In this document: in pieces, positions 1-10,900 of the stretch
Position numbering within the stretch: position 1 is the first letter of the stretch
Layout of the letters: every line of letters begins with the position of its first letter
Assembly (NCBI GenBank): GCA_013398275.1
Contig: VZSE01009483.1
Span: 6,800 to 70,799, forward strand
Direction of reading: 5' to 3'
Source: Promerops cafer
Lineage: Eukaryota > Chordata > Aves > Passeriformes > Nectariniidae
DNA: 64,000 bases
Position numbers and translations under genes: made by a program
The notes under the pieces: model-generated
Told to the model about the DNA's origin: nothing
Database searches by the model: none
Seen by the model: the letters and a program-made list of their open reading frames with translations, nothing else

Positions 1-240
1 CGGTCCCGCATCCCAGCGCTGCCCGCGGCACCGGGGACACCCCGCGGGCACGGGCGGGCACGGACGGATCCAGACCCCGGCCCCGCCGGCCGCCGTCCCG
101 CCGAGCCACCGGCCCGGAGCTCCCCTCAAGCCCGGGGGTTCCGTCGGGAGCCCCGCTCTCTCTCCCACCGCACCGGCGGCACAGGCGGGAGCCGGGCTGT
201 CCCCATCCCCGCCGGGACACTCGTCAATCAGTGGCGCTCT
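1..240. promoter_or_regulatory. CpG-island-like GC-rich block at window edge
   Basis: The first ~240 bases are very GC- and CpG-rich, then composition drops quickly. This is the usual look of a vertebrate CpG-island promoter or first exon. In mammals the gene after IFT88 is IL17D, in the same orientation, so its 5' end would fall here on the minus strand. I looked for an IL17D-like start on the minus strand and found none, so the assignment is synteny-based inference only. Confidence 0.45.
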
Positions 241-660
241 CTGGGCCAGGGCTCGAGACTGAGGCAGAGCCAGGGGGATTTGGCCCAGTCGGAGCCAAGG
301 TGTCAAGGCTGGTGTGAAAAAATGTGGGGATTTACAGCTGGGGAAGGGACTGCTCTAGCCCGGACTCTCCCAGTCACTTTAGGGCAATTGGCACTGTCCC
401 TCGTAGGGGTTTGGGATTTCCGACTTGCCCGACTCCAGGTAGCACCTGTGGCATGTTTCTCCATCCCAGCTGTGTCGTTTCTCCAGCAGGCACCCAGGTG
501 GTTGATGTCCAGCATGAAGACGGGGGCTGGCGACCGTGAGGCCCGATCCTCCTGGCGGGGCGGCCTGGGGCAGACACGCACGGCAGGGTCACTCTGCTGA
601 CTGCAAGAGAAGCCGCTTCAGAAGAGACATTTGCATCGTACGGACCTAAAGGAGGCTGAG

Positions 661-3600
661 GTGAGTCTCACCTCCAATGGCTTCTCCATCTATTCTGTAC
701 TTTTAAAAACATGTGATACAACATAATCATGGTTTCTGGCACAAGCCACAAAAATAAGCATCTCAATAGTACTCTGGTTCATAAAAGGTGTGGTCCACTG
801 AAATGGTGTGCATTAAAAGCAGACTTTAGAATTCATCACTTGAATCAAAGATTTCAAGTGCTCCGATTAAGTCCTGCACATCTCTTGAGGCATTTAGGAT
901 AAGGATAGTTAAATATGAAAATACTGGTTAGGAATAAGGGAAAATGGGGTCATAAATCATACAAGGACTGAGAAACCCCAACTTGGTTACAAGACATCAA
1001 CTTCACCAAACAGGATGGAGTTGAAGCAGAATGGACTGGCCTTCATATTGTAATGAAGTGACTTGATTTTGTGTTTTCTGAAAAGTCATATAGTTAAGTC
1101 TAACTATGATTTTTAGTGACTTTGGTGCCATATGCATTACAGGTCAGTATCACTCTTCAGCAGTATCTTGACCTTTAACTGTGTGGGATTTGAATCAGAT
1201 TTCAACTCTGAGGAAGGACAGTTTTAAATTGAATTAACTCTCCTTTGCAGACATATCCTCAGGCAGAAGACTGGGACTGTGTCCATTTAGCCCAGTCCAG
1301 TCTAACCCCTGACCGTGCACCTGGCCTCGTGTTACTTCACCATTTTCGAGTGGTATGTGTGGCAACATGGCAAATACATATCACCATAGGTCTTTTTATA
1401 TTACTCTTCCTAAGACAAACCAGCATCTTGAGAAATTTCAGATTTCTGAGTAGCATGAGGATGTCACACTTGGCTTTGCAAAATGTGAGTTTTATGTACT
1501 TCCTTTATATGCATCAACATTTCTGGGAGAGGCTTGCCTCAAAAAATCAGAGCAGATGGAAAGAAAACAATGGCACAGGCATTAAATTGCCACTGAATTT
1601 AAGGCATTGTGTATTATCTAGGCAATATTCTAATTGTGTATGGTAGTTGCATTGTATTGTCTTATGAAAAATCACATTGATTCAAATAATAAGAACCACA
1701 GAAGGGCAGCAAATGAGATTCCATTACAGAGGAACTAAGAGTGCTATGCCAGTTCTTGTGGCATAGTCTACCCTAGAGACATCTGAGTAATAAAATATTC
1801 CCTAATACACTTTGGCAACTTAGGTTCTTCCATGACTTTAAGAAATTACTAACCAGTATCTTTGTCATTGGTGTTAATTTATAATTTTCTTAGAATTTGG
1901 GGGGGGGATCTAAAATATCTATAAAAATGAAATATTGAAAAAAACATTTAGTAGTATGAAATCCATCCATGTAATACAAGGTATTTCAATCAATGAATTC
2001 AGAACTATGTCTTTCACTTTTACGAGATATGCTAAATGTTCTTTCTGGAGATTGTCATTCAAATATTTGGGAGTGGTATCTACCTCTCTCCTGAGTTTAT
2101 CACCACAGTGATCATTGTCAGATAAAAAGTTCAGTTCCACAAATTCCTGCTATGAGAAAGTCAGGATGTTCCAAAGAAAACTAAGCTCTGCAAGAATAAG
2201 ACAGACATTTTCAGTGAGTTCATATGAATAAGAAGAAACATTTTCTGCACCTGATTCCACCAGAGAGCATTTCATGCCATGTTAAACACTGAAACGTGTT
2301 AAACGAAAGACACAAAAGGTTTGTGTCTTCAACCTTACATTGCTACCAACAGCTGGAGAAAAATGTGTCATAGCAGGAGAAAAAAATCCTTTTCAAATAA
2401 GTTATCATCACACCATTATGATAATCTGGAAAATTGCTTCAGAACCATTGGAATGATGGTGAAAACCTGACGGTAAATGTAAGAATGTAACCCTTCCCAG
2501 ATACATTAGTCCCCAAGGAGCAGCATTGTCAGGACCTTTTCTGGTTGGGGTTGTTGTCTTCCATAGCTGCTCTGGCACACAACAGCTAATTTCAGATACA
2601 ATGGTTCACACATAAATCACATTATTGTGACAGACATTATTAATGGTGCCCCAGTAATATGCTTGTCACAAAAATGTCAGAATTGCCCTACACTGGCATA
2701 TTCCAAATGCTTATTCCCATCCTGCTACAGCATTAATGAGATCCTATCTCTATCTGAAATAATGATGTGAAAAAGGTTTTAAAAATCACCATACAGACCT
2801 TCAAGTTGAATAACTCATGTTGCTGGGTGGAACAAACATTCAGCTGGCATCCCCAGCAGGTATAAATCTTGAGAGAGAGAATTACTGCCTGAGGATGTCC
2901 TTCTCCCTCACGTTCTGTTTGCAGATAACCAAACTCTTCTGTTCCCATTCATCTTCCCTGCAGTTGTAAGCATTGTAATACCACTTTGCAGCATCCATGG
3001 CATGGCATCTTCTGCACCACCATCTCAGCGTATTTTACAGTTGTTAGCCAATTTAACTTTGCAAAAGTGAATTCTTGAGAAGTACAGAATCTTCAAAGGA
3101 CTTCATTTTGCCAAGGGGGAAACTGAGGAGCAAACAGGTTAAAAGTAGCTTTTTTACCACAAAGCTGATCATCCGTGTCCTTGACATCAAGAATAATCAA
3201 AACGTAGCAAATTAGATTAGTTTCTTATGATCTCATACTGCTCTTGCAAAGGAACCAAGAGAAACAGCCCTTTATCATAAAATTTTATCATAAAACCATT
3301 TATTGGCAATTTTGGATGCCCCATCCCTGGAAGTGTTCAAGGCCAGTTTGGATGGGGCTTGAAGCAACTTGATATAGTGGAAGGTATCCCTGCCCACAAC
3401 AGGGGTGTTGGAACTGGATGATCTTTAAGGTCTCTTCCAACCCAAACCATTCTATTATTCTATGAACTATATCTTTGTACAATTTTCAATTCCTATTTTA
3501 CTCTGGAATAGCTTTGTTTTAGAAGTAATAAGTCATGAAATCTGACAAAGGATGTTCAGAGAAAAATATTAAATATGCGATTAAGAATGTTTTGATGCTG

Positions 3601-5209
3601 TAGAGCTAGGCTTGTTCAGAAATAAATAAAATACTATTCAAGTAGTCATTTATATTTGGCTACTGTACAAAAGGATGTTTTTCATACATGTAAAGAGAAA
3701 GGTAACTTGGTGTGTAAAGTTCCTACCCTGAGGAAGACCTCAAGAGGTCAGTTGAGGATTGTTTAATATTGTATAATAGATCTTTTCATTTCAATAGAAG
3801 CTAAAATACCCCATGAGTCAGTTTCTAGAGGGGTCAGCATTGTCCTAGGTTTAATGTTGCTGCTCTTCTAACATAAAATAATAAATTAATATAATAGCAG
3901 GAATATTGAATTATTAATCTACTAATTCCAGAATGATAAACACAAGATGGAGGCTTAAATGCTGCTGGAAGCACATACCTGCAGTGTGTGGCTTCTGGAG
4001 ATGTACTCTGTTTTGTGCAACCAAGCCTGACAAAAAGTTTCTACTTGAATTTCTTGGATGAAAATAGAATTACTCAGCTCATTCAGGTTTCCACTCCTGT
4101 GGTTTCTAAGACCTATCGCAGGACCAAGGGTATCCTACATGGCAGCAGGGAACACAACTCACTGCACCCGAGCTAAATGCCAACCAAAGACAGGGTCAGG
4201 GACATCACATCAACACAGCACAATAATCCCATATAACCCAGGTAATTATTTGAAACAAGCACTCCACTGGCCTGGCCATATTTCCTTGAAGAGCTGAGCT
4301 GCCTGAATCACGCAGGTGAGTTCACCTGTGTGACAGCCTGAGGCATTCCAACATGGTGACACAGCACTTCTGACATGCATGGAGCTTCTTTCTCAACAGA
4401 TTCCAGTCGTATTAATCTCCATCAGGGATCACTCTTCGGTCTTGAGTCCAGTCCTTGAGTCTTGTGCTCCCTCATAAAGAACATCTTACACCAAAGAAGA
4501 AGGATGATGCACTGAAGCTGCTTCCAAAGAATGGTTCCTGGCCCAGGCTTACCTTTGAATCACGCAAGACAATTGTCTGGGAGATGAATTGTTATGGTCC
4601 AAAACTGTGCTACTGTGCACTGCTGTGCTATTGGTCCTACAGAACAGCTGGGTACACATCCCCTCCTCTGCTCTGGGCTTGCCCTGGCAACTCTGCAGTT
4701 CTAGTAGAGATGCAGCCATAGTGAACAGGGTTCTGAAGTGGATGAACCTGGGCTACATCATTTTGACTGTCAGCAGGACTCATTATTCCAGTATTGGAGC
4801 TGGATCACATGGCTTTCTGTCAGTTCAGAACAAGCTCAACTGTGCTTGCAAAATAACATGCAAATTCATCATAAACCAAAGCATTATATAATCAGATCCT
4901 CATGCTATAGGAAACAGCATGTTCCAGAAGTCCCTGGGAGTCTGTACATAGGAAACAATGTGTTCCAGAACTGCCTGTGAGTTTGTGCAGGGCTGGAACA
5001 AAAGTGCAATTGTAATCCACAGAATTTTACCCAATGTACAGTTGTGCGTCTGGGCAAACTGAATCGAGAAACTGCTGCTGATCAAAATCTCTCTGATGTC
5101 TGCAGGAGTGTTCCTACAGACTAAGTCGTGAACTCTATCCCAAGTTATCGGTACTTCATGCCACTTTATCATGGACATGCCTATGTGATTGCAATGTTTG
5201 ATTAGATGC
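661..5209. other. Intergenic sequence downstream of IFT88
   Basis: No conserved coding sequence is recognised. The longest ORF (1245-1646, plus) has no family motif and reads like chance. A GT donor-like site (AG|GTGAGT) sits at 661 on the plus strand, just after the CpG island, and could be the first intron of an unannotated non-coding transcript. One CR1 fragment lies at 3312-3465. The rest is AT-rich with no feature I can name. Confidence 0.5.
3312..3465 (+). repeat. CR1 LINE 3'-end fragment
   Basis: About 155 bp match the familiar 3' end of avian CR1. They run from a 'ggatgccccatccctggaag' stretch, through a 'gatctttaaggtc' block, to a terminal run of ATTCTAT-type octamers at ~3448-3465. 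The octamer tail at the right end sets the orientation as plus. It is a 5'-truncated, non-coding copy. The minus-strand ORF at 3300-3482 is a shadow of this repeat. Confidence 0.9.
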
Positions 5210-6272
5210 TGTATTGGGTTTGCATGGTGAAACTTTGGTAGTGGGGGGCTACAGGGGTGGCTTTTGTGAGAAGCTGCCAGAAGCTTCCCCCACGTCCAGT
5301 GGAGCCAATGCCAGCTGGCTCCAAAATGCCATTAAGCTGATTAAGGCTGGACCTATTAGATATGGTGGTAACGCCTCTGAGATAACATATTTAAGAATTT
5401 TGTAAAAAGTTACTGCACAGATGTAATTGCGACCAGAGACGAGCAAGCAGGGTGAGAACACGTGAGAGGAACAGCCCTGCAGACACCAAGGTCAGTGCAG
5501 AAGGAGGGGCAGGAGGTGCTCCAGGCACTGGAGCTGAGATTCCCCTGCAGCCCTTGGAAGCAGCTGTGCCCCTGCAGCCCATGGAGATCCACAGGGATGC
5601 AGAGTTCCACCTGGAGCTGTGGAGGAGCCCACACTGGAGCCTGTGGAGGAGCCCACACTGGAGCAGGTGCCTGAGAGGAGGCAGTGACCCCAAGGGAGGC
5701 CCGTGGGGAGAGGAGCCCGTGCTGGCGCAGCCTGTCCTTGGAGGGCTGCACCCTGGGGAAGCGTGACCCATGCCCCCAGCAGTTTGAGGGGGACTGCTGC
5801 TCGTGAAAAGGACCCACACTGCAGCACTTTGCAGAGAACTGTTCCTCATGAGCTGGACTCACATTGGAGCTCATGGAGAACTGTCTCCTATGGGAGGGAC
5901 TCCACAGTGCAACAGGGGAACTAATCCTCTCCCTGAGCAGCAGGAGAGGCCACAGAACTGATCATGACCCCCATTCCCTGTCTCCCTGAGCCACTGTGGG
6001 AGGAAGTAGAGCTGAGAAGAAGGGAGGGGTGGGGGGAAGGTAATTTGAAGGTTTATTTTACTACTCGTTATCCTGCTCTGATTTTGTTAACAAATTCAAT
6101 TAGTATCTCTAATTTAAATCTATTTTGCCTGTGATAGTATTTGGTGAGTGATCTCTCTCAAGCCTTATCTCAACCCATGAACCCTCTGTTATATTTCCTC
6201 TCCCCTGCCCAGCTGCAGAGGAGAGCGATAGGCTTCAGTGTGTGCCAGGCATCCAGCCAGGGTCAGCCCACT
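5210..6272 (+). mobile_element. Solo LTR of an endogenous retrovirus (about 1.06 kb)
   Basis: The block starts near 'tgtattgggtttgcatgg' and ends near 'ccagccagggtcagccca'. In between are runs of 'ggagcccacactggagc' variants, a TATA-like 'atatttaag' near 5393, and a purine-rich 'gggaggggtggggggaagg' tract near 6020. This architecture matches the long passerine TguLTR5-type LTRs as I remember them. No internal gag, pol or env sequence adjoins it, so it is a solo LTR. No target-site duplication was clear. All overlapping ORFs (5214-5924) read through the GC-rich repeat part and are not genes. Confidence 0.75.
5618..5664 (+). repeat. Two-copy ~24-bp tandem repeat inside the LTR
   Basis: A unit containing 'ggaggagcccacactggagc' occurs twice back to back. 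More diverged relatives of the motif ('gacccacactgcagc', 'gactcacattggagc') recur downstream at ~5810 and ~5865. The LTR therefore appears to have grown by local duplication. Confidence 0.7.
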
Positions 6273-7080
6273 GGAGTCTACTCAAATGTCTTTGTGTTAG
6301 AAGACCATGGCAGCATCTCACCTGCCTTCTCTTCCGCACTGTTTCACAGGTTTATCTACACTCCCTGCCATGGTTCCATATAATTTCTCTTACTGTGATT
6401 AACTCAGATACCTCATGCCACCACAGTCTGTAGCTGAAAATGCTCCCTCCTGAGTGGCACATTGCATCGTGGTAGTCTAGGTCTTCCACGACTAAGCCTG
6501 ACAGAAAGAACTACGATGATATCCAGGAATATGTAATTCTATGACCAGAGCAGTAGATACAGCAGGACTGAGGAACAGGCAAGAGAGACTTGAAGAAATA
6601 AGGCAGCTGCCATCCATTTCCTTCTCATGCTCTTTTCCACCCCTTAGAAGGATCAGTCCCCAGAGCTTACCGTTTATTTCTTCTCTGGTGAGCCCCTCAG
6701 GGTGTTCCATAAACAGCACTGAACACACTCTGCTCGTACCATCAGGTGGAAGTGGTGCAATCCCAGATGAAACACTGCTCCAATCCCATGGGAAGCATGC
6801 TACACACAAAGTAGCTCATACAGCCCCACAGGACACTTCTGACCACTTGTAGACATCCTGTGAAACTGGGCAGTGTTTTTAAAACCTGAAAAAAACATTT
6901 AATGAAGATACGAAGAGACTTCTCCACTGTCACTGGGAAACAGTCTGAGCACCAACACTGAAAATTTCCGAATACTGAATTCTTGCATTTCAAAGTGCAA
7001 TAACCAAAGTCTAACTATTAAACCAAACTCATGCCAGGGCTCCAAAAACAAGCCATCTCGGTGGACTAGTTTTCCAAGTA
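6273..7080. other. Intergenic sequence between LTR and IFT88 3' end
   Basis: No recognisable gene or repeat. ORFs at 6492-6993 on either strand show no domain or motif. Confidence 0.4.
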
Positions 7081-7874
7081 TTTATTAGGAAATTCTGAAC
7101 ACCTGACTAATATTTTTCATCTCCAAAGTGATTCCTACTAGAGGAATTTAATGTCTCAGTAACTTCAGATCAAGTATGTTCAGTTCAACAAAACAGTTCA
7201 TCAAATATGTTCAAATATGTTCAACACAACACTCAAAAGCTGCAATCTAATTAGCAATTCTGAACAAACTAGGCTGAAGTCCTGACAACTCTGACCACTC
7301 AAAGTAAAAAAGCAAAGATAAGGATATTTTGCCAAGAGACTGCAAAATGGTCCTAGTTCACCTAAGCGTAGGCTAAAATTAAGATGCTTTCTTTGGTATC
7401 AGTGCAAAGTGATTTGCTGAATTGAGACCTTAAGGAAGACCAAGGTCACACCCAGCATTTTCAGGTCAGTTCACAGGACTTAAATATATTCTGGCTTTGG
7501 GTGAAGGATACGGGATTTTCAACCTTACAAGCATTGTATTCTGCATCGAAAGATGAAATTTTAGAGGCTTCTCTGTTTCATATTATCAACGTATTTATCT
7601 CTGAAAGCAAAGGCTTTACACATTTGATACAGCTTACAATGTGTTTGAGTACTTGTGTAGATCTTTTGCATGAGTAAAATAACCTCACCATTATTTTTTT
7701 TAATCAATCACAGAAGACACTGCAATTACAAATCCATGTTTTTAACATTTGGTACCTCATGTTCAAAGTATTTCACAAATAGTTTATAAAAATCAACTAC
7801 AAAATCATTATGAATGAAAAGTTTTTCAGCTAAAACTTTTAAAAGGATTAAAAAAGTGATGAGTGGCCCAAATT
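7081..7874 (-). other. IFT88: Probable IFT88 3' untranslated region
   Basis: This lies directly after the IFT88 stop codon on the minus strand. Two poly(A)-signal candidates are visible on that strand: ATTAAA at 7704-7699 (about 170 nt after the stop) and AATAAA at 7086-7081 (about 790 nt after it). Which one is used cannot be told from sequence alone, so the extent given is the longer option. Confidence 0.4.
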
Positions 7875-7996
7875 CTATTCTGGAAGCAGATCTTCTCCTA
7901 GTTCTTCATCAGCAAAATCATCTTCCTCCGTTCTTCTTCTTGCTGCTGTTTTTGGTCTTTCTGGTTGTGGGCCAAGTGGATCTGTGTAGGAGGCAT
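7875..7996 (-). CDS. IFT88: IFT88 terminal coding exon 25 (residues 777-816)
   Basis: Acceptor 'tttaaaccctag'. Encodes ASYTDPLGPQPERPKTAARR, then RTEEDDFADEELGEDLLPE, and stop TAG at 7877-7875. The acidic DDFADEELG.DLLPE end is the hallmark C-terminus of vertebrate IFT88. Confidence 0.96.
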
Positions 7997-10900
7997 CTAG
8001 GGTTTAAATAAATACATGGGAAACAGTTACAAACTATTTTAGCTTTAACTTTAGCTGGTTTTAAACATACGAAATCAAATACAAGATTAGGATTTAGCAC
8101 TACACATCTGTGTCTTTGAAATGCAGACCAGAAAGAGCATATGAACGCTGCAGGAGAACAAAACACTGCATTCAGGAACTGAGGAAGGGCACAAGAGCAA
8201 AGTTCCAGAGTTCTACTGATGGAAGCCTCTTGGTTTTTATTTTTTAAATAAAATTTCTCTTATTATACTACAGTGAGAAAAAGACTTTGGAAACATGCAA
8301 GGAACAGCAAGACTGATGACTTGTTTGAGGAATGGCTTTTTAGGAAGTATCACATTCCACATGAATTTGGGTTTCTAAACCCCCTTGAAAATTCAGTCTT
8401 ATTGAAGAGCCCGTGACTGCAGAATGGCAAGAACTGACTTAAAGGATGCAGCAGACAGATATTGAAAGCAATATTAACATGGGCCACATTTCTTAATATT
8501 TACAATTACTTTATAGTGAGCACTGAACAATGCAGCGAAAGCCTCATTTTCATGGGAAAATGTTTCCCCAATTATCTAATTTTACATACTCTTCCAACAA
8601 CTTATTTTTTTTCCTCTCTCCTTATTTCTCCTCTCCTTGAGGACCATGAAATTAAAAAAGATATAAGACGTCCACTTGCCTATTTCTTTACTGCTGCTAC
8701 TTTCATAGGGTTCACTTGTTCCAGGCAGAGCTTTTAGTTTGGCACTCAGTCTTTCCCCTTTGGTACCACCACTATCTGGGGAACAGAAAAAAAAAGACAA
8801 CATGCTGTTATGTTCTGTGAAACCACGATACAAGAATAACATCAACTCAGCTACTACTATCTGTCAAACCAGACTTGGATGAAACCATCTTTTCATGACA
8901 GACACAGTACTCATTTGTAATAGTGGTCTTTAAAACACAGTGGACACTGTGTCCACACGTGTGTGTTAATGTTTTTTAAAAAATATATACAGCCTTATGA
9001 CTCTGGAGTAAACACATTAAAATATTTCTGCTTCGAACGCTGACATTTCAGTTGCTTATAAATTACAGTCACATTTTGGAGTTAAAATAAGCATGATAAA
9101 TATAAACACTGTCACAATGTACACAGGACATTTCCTATGTTTGTGTGCTTACTAATACATCAGTGTGATCCACCTGCTCAATACTGTCAAGGTTAAATGC
9201 GACACGGAGTTTGCTTTTAATTAGAAGAGTATATTTGCCATGTGCTGTCTGCGTGGCAGGCAGGCTCAGTTCATGTGCACAGACCATGCTGGCCCTGCAT
9301 CTTGCTGTAAACACTGTGCTGGCAGCTCCCTTTGCAGCAGGGCCCCAAGGAATGTGTCGGCTCCAAGGGCTGCCTCCTGCCCGGACAACATCAGATTAAC
9401 ATTCTCCTGCCACAGCAGTATTCCAGACACTTTAAATATTCTGTTCACCTCTGAGTCTCTTTTTCACATTCATGGCAAGCTTTCAATCTCATCTGCTACA
9501 ACGAATTTTTATGTAATATTTTTTCTCCTGGGAGAAAACATTTTGAGTTTGACTTGGTATATTTGGCTGCAGGATGTGCAGCCAAATAGAGACGTGTTCA
9601 TTTACGGCCAATTTACCAAACAATGTGGGTATTAAAAGTTTTCCATCTGTAAGCAGGAAAAATGGGTTTCATTCAGCAAATATTAATTACGAAGTCTGGA
9701 TGTGGCAACACATTTCCATTGTCTTATTTACTACAAATGTTGTTCTAATAGATATTGTTATAATTAAAAGAAAAAAAAACCAACTCCCCCAAACTTCTAC
9801 AAAGATGACAAACCTTTATCTCTCTATAAATGCTACCATAGAGTTCTGTTTGCTCAGCCCTAAATTGGAAGACATCTCTGCTCCAAGAAAGAACTAATAC
9901 ATAGTCACATGTCGAACAGTTAATAAGCTCACAAGACACAGATCACAGTTGAAATTTCAAAGCAAGGAATACCTATTTTGATGTGCAGCCACTTCCCTTG
10001 GACCAATTCTCACTGACAGGTTTCTTTAAATAAATGAATACTTAAAGGATTTGAAGAAATGGGGAGAAAACAATGGGTTTTCCTGGAGAGGAACTCAACC
10101 AAAGGGCTGTGAAATTACAAAAGGGCCACCCCTTGATTTCAGTGGGCTCTGGACAGGCCTGTGCAACAAGGAGGTGGGAGCTGGGCTTCAAAGATGGTAT
10201 GGATGAAAATGTTTTGAGGAAAATACAAAAAAATCAATGAGAAAAAGGGTAGGATAGAAGTAGGCACAGTCTCGCATAATGGAAAACAAGTAATTTTAAA
10301 GATGATAAATAAAGTTGTAAGGAGCAGTAAAGAGATGCAAAGACAGGAACAAACAGCAGACTACCCCAGGGGAAGACTGAAGTAGTCAGAGAAACTCCAC
10401 AGGTTTAATTGGTTGGTCCCAGAAAGGAAGAACTGCATGTAATGAAAACAAAAGAGGAGGAAAATGGCATAACAAATGTTTTCAACTGTGAAGGAGGAAA
10501 ACACATGGGTGTTAGTGATACTACCAGAGGAAGGTGAAAGACTTTATATTAAGTGAAAGAAGGAAGAAAAAGATGGTAGACAAACCAAACTGGGTGGGAT
10601 CAACAGAATACCCACTAGTTACCTGCACATCTTACTGCCCTAAAAAAATACAATTGAAAACAGAGGCTTCTTTAGATGTTCTAGGATCCTTAAGTTTTAC
10701 TAGGCACATTTAAAAGTAACCTAATGAAAACCTTTTCTTATGTAAATCAGTAAAGTAACACTGATCACCTTACTTCCATAAGAGCAATATATCTAGCAAG
10801 AGTGAAGGGAAGTTAACACCCTTCTGGTTAGTTCTTCACATTTAGTTTAAATTAGGCTAATATGCAAAACCACATCAAGTCTCTGTGGACTGCAGTATGC

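Noticed and set aside
280..600. Overlapping ORFs on both strands near the left edge
   Set aside because: Low stop density in GC-rich DNA; no recognisable IL17D or other protein.
1245..1646. 133-codon plus-strand ORF
   Set aside because: Composition and sequence show no domain, no repeat family and no flanking gene structure; probably chance.
5214..5924. Overlapping ORFs of 63-154 codons on both strands
   Set aside because: They all lie in the GC-rich repeated part of a solo LTR, where stop codons are rare; no retroviral protein motif is present.
9211..9635. Cys-rich ORFs of 62-131 codons in IFT88 intron 23
   Set aside because: No splice or domain support; the opposite strand is the transcribed one.
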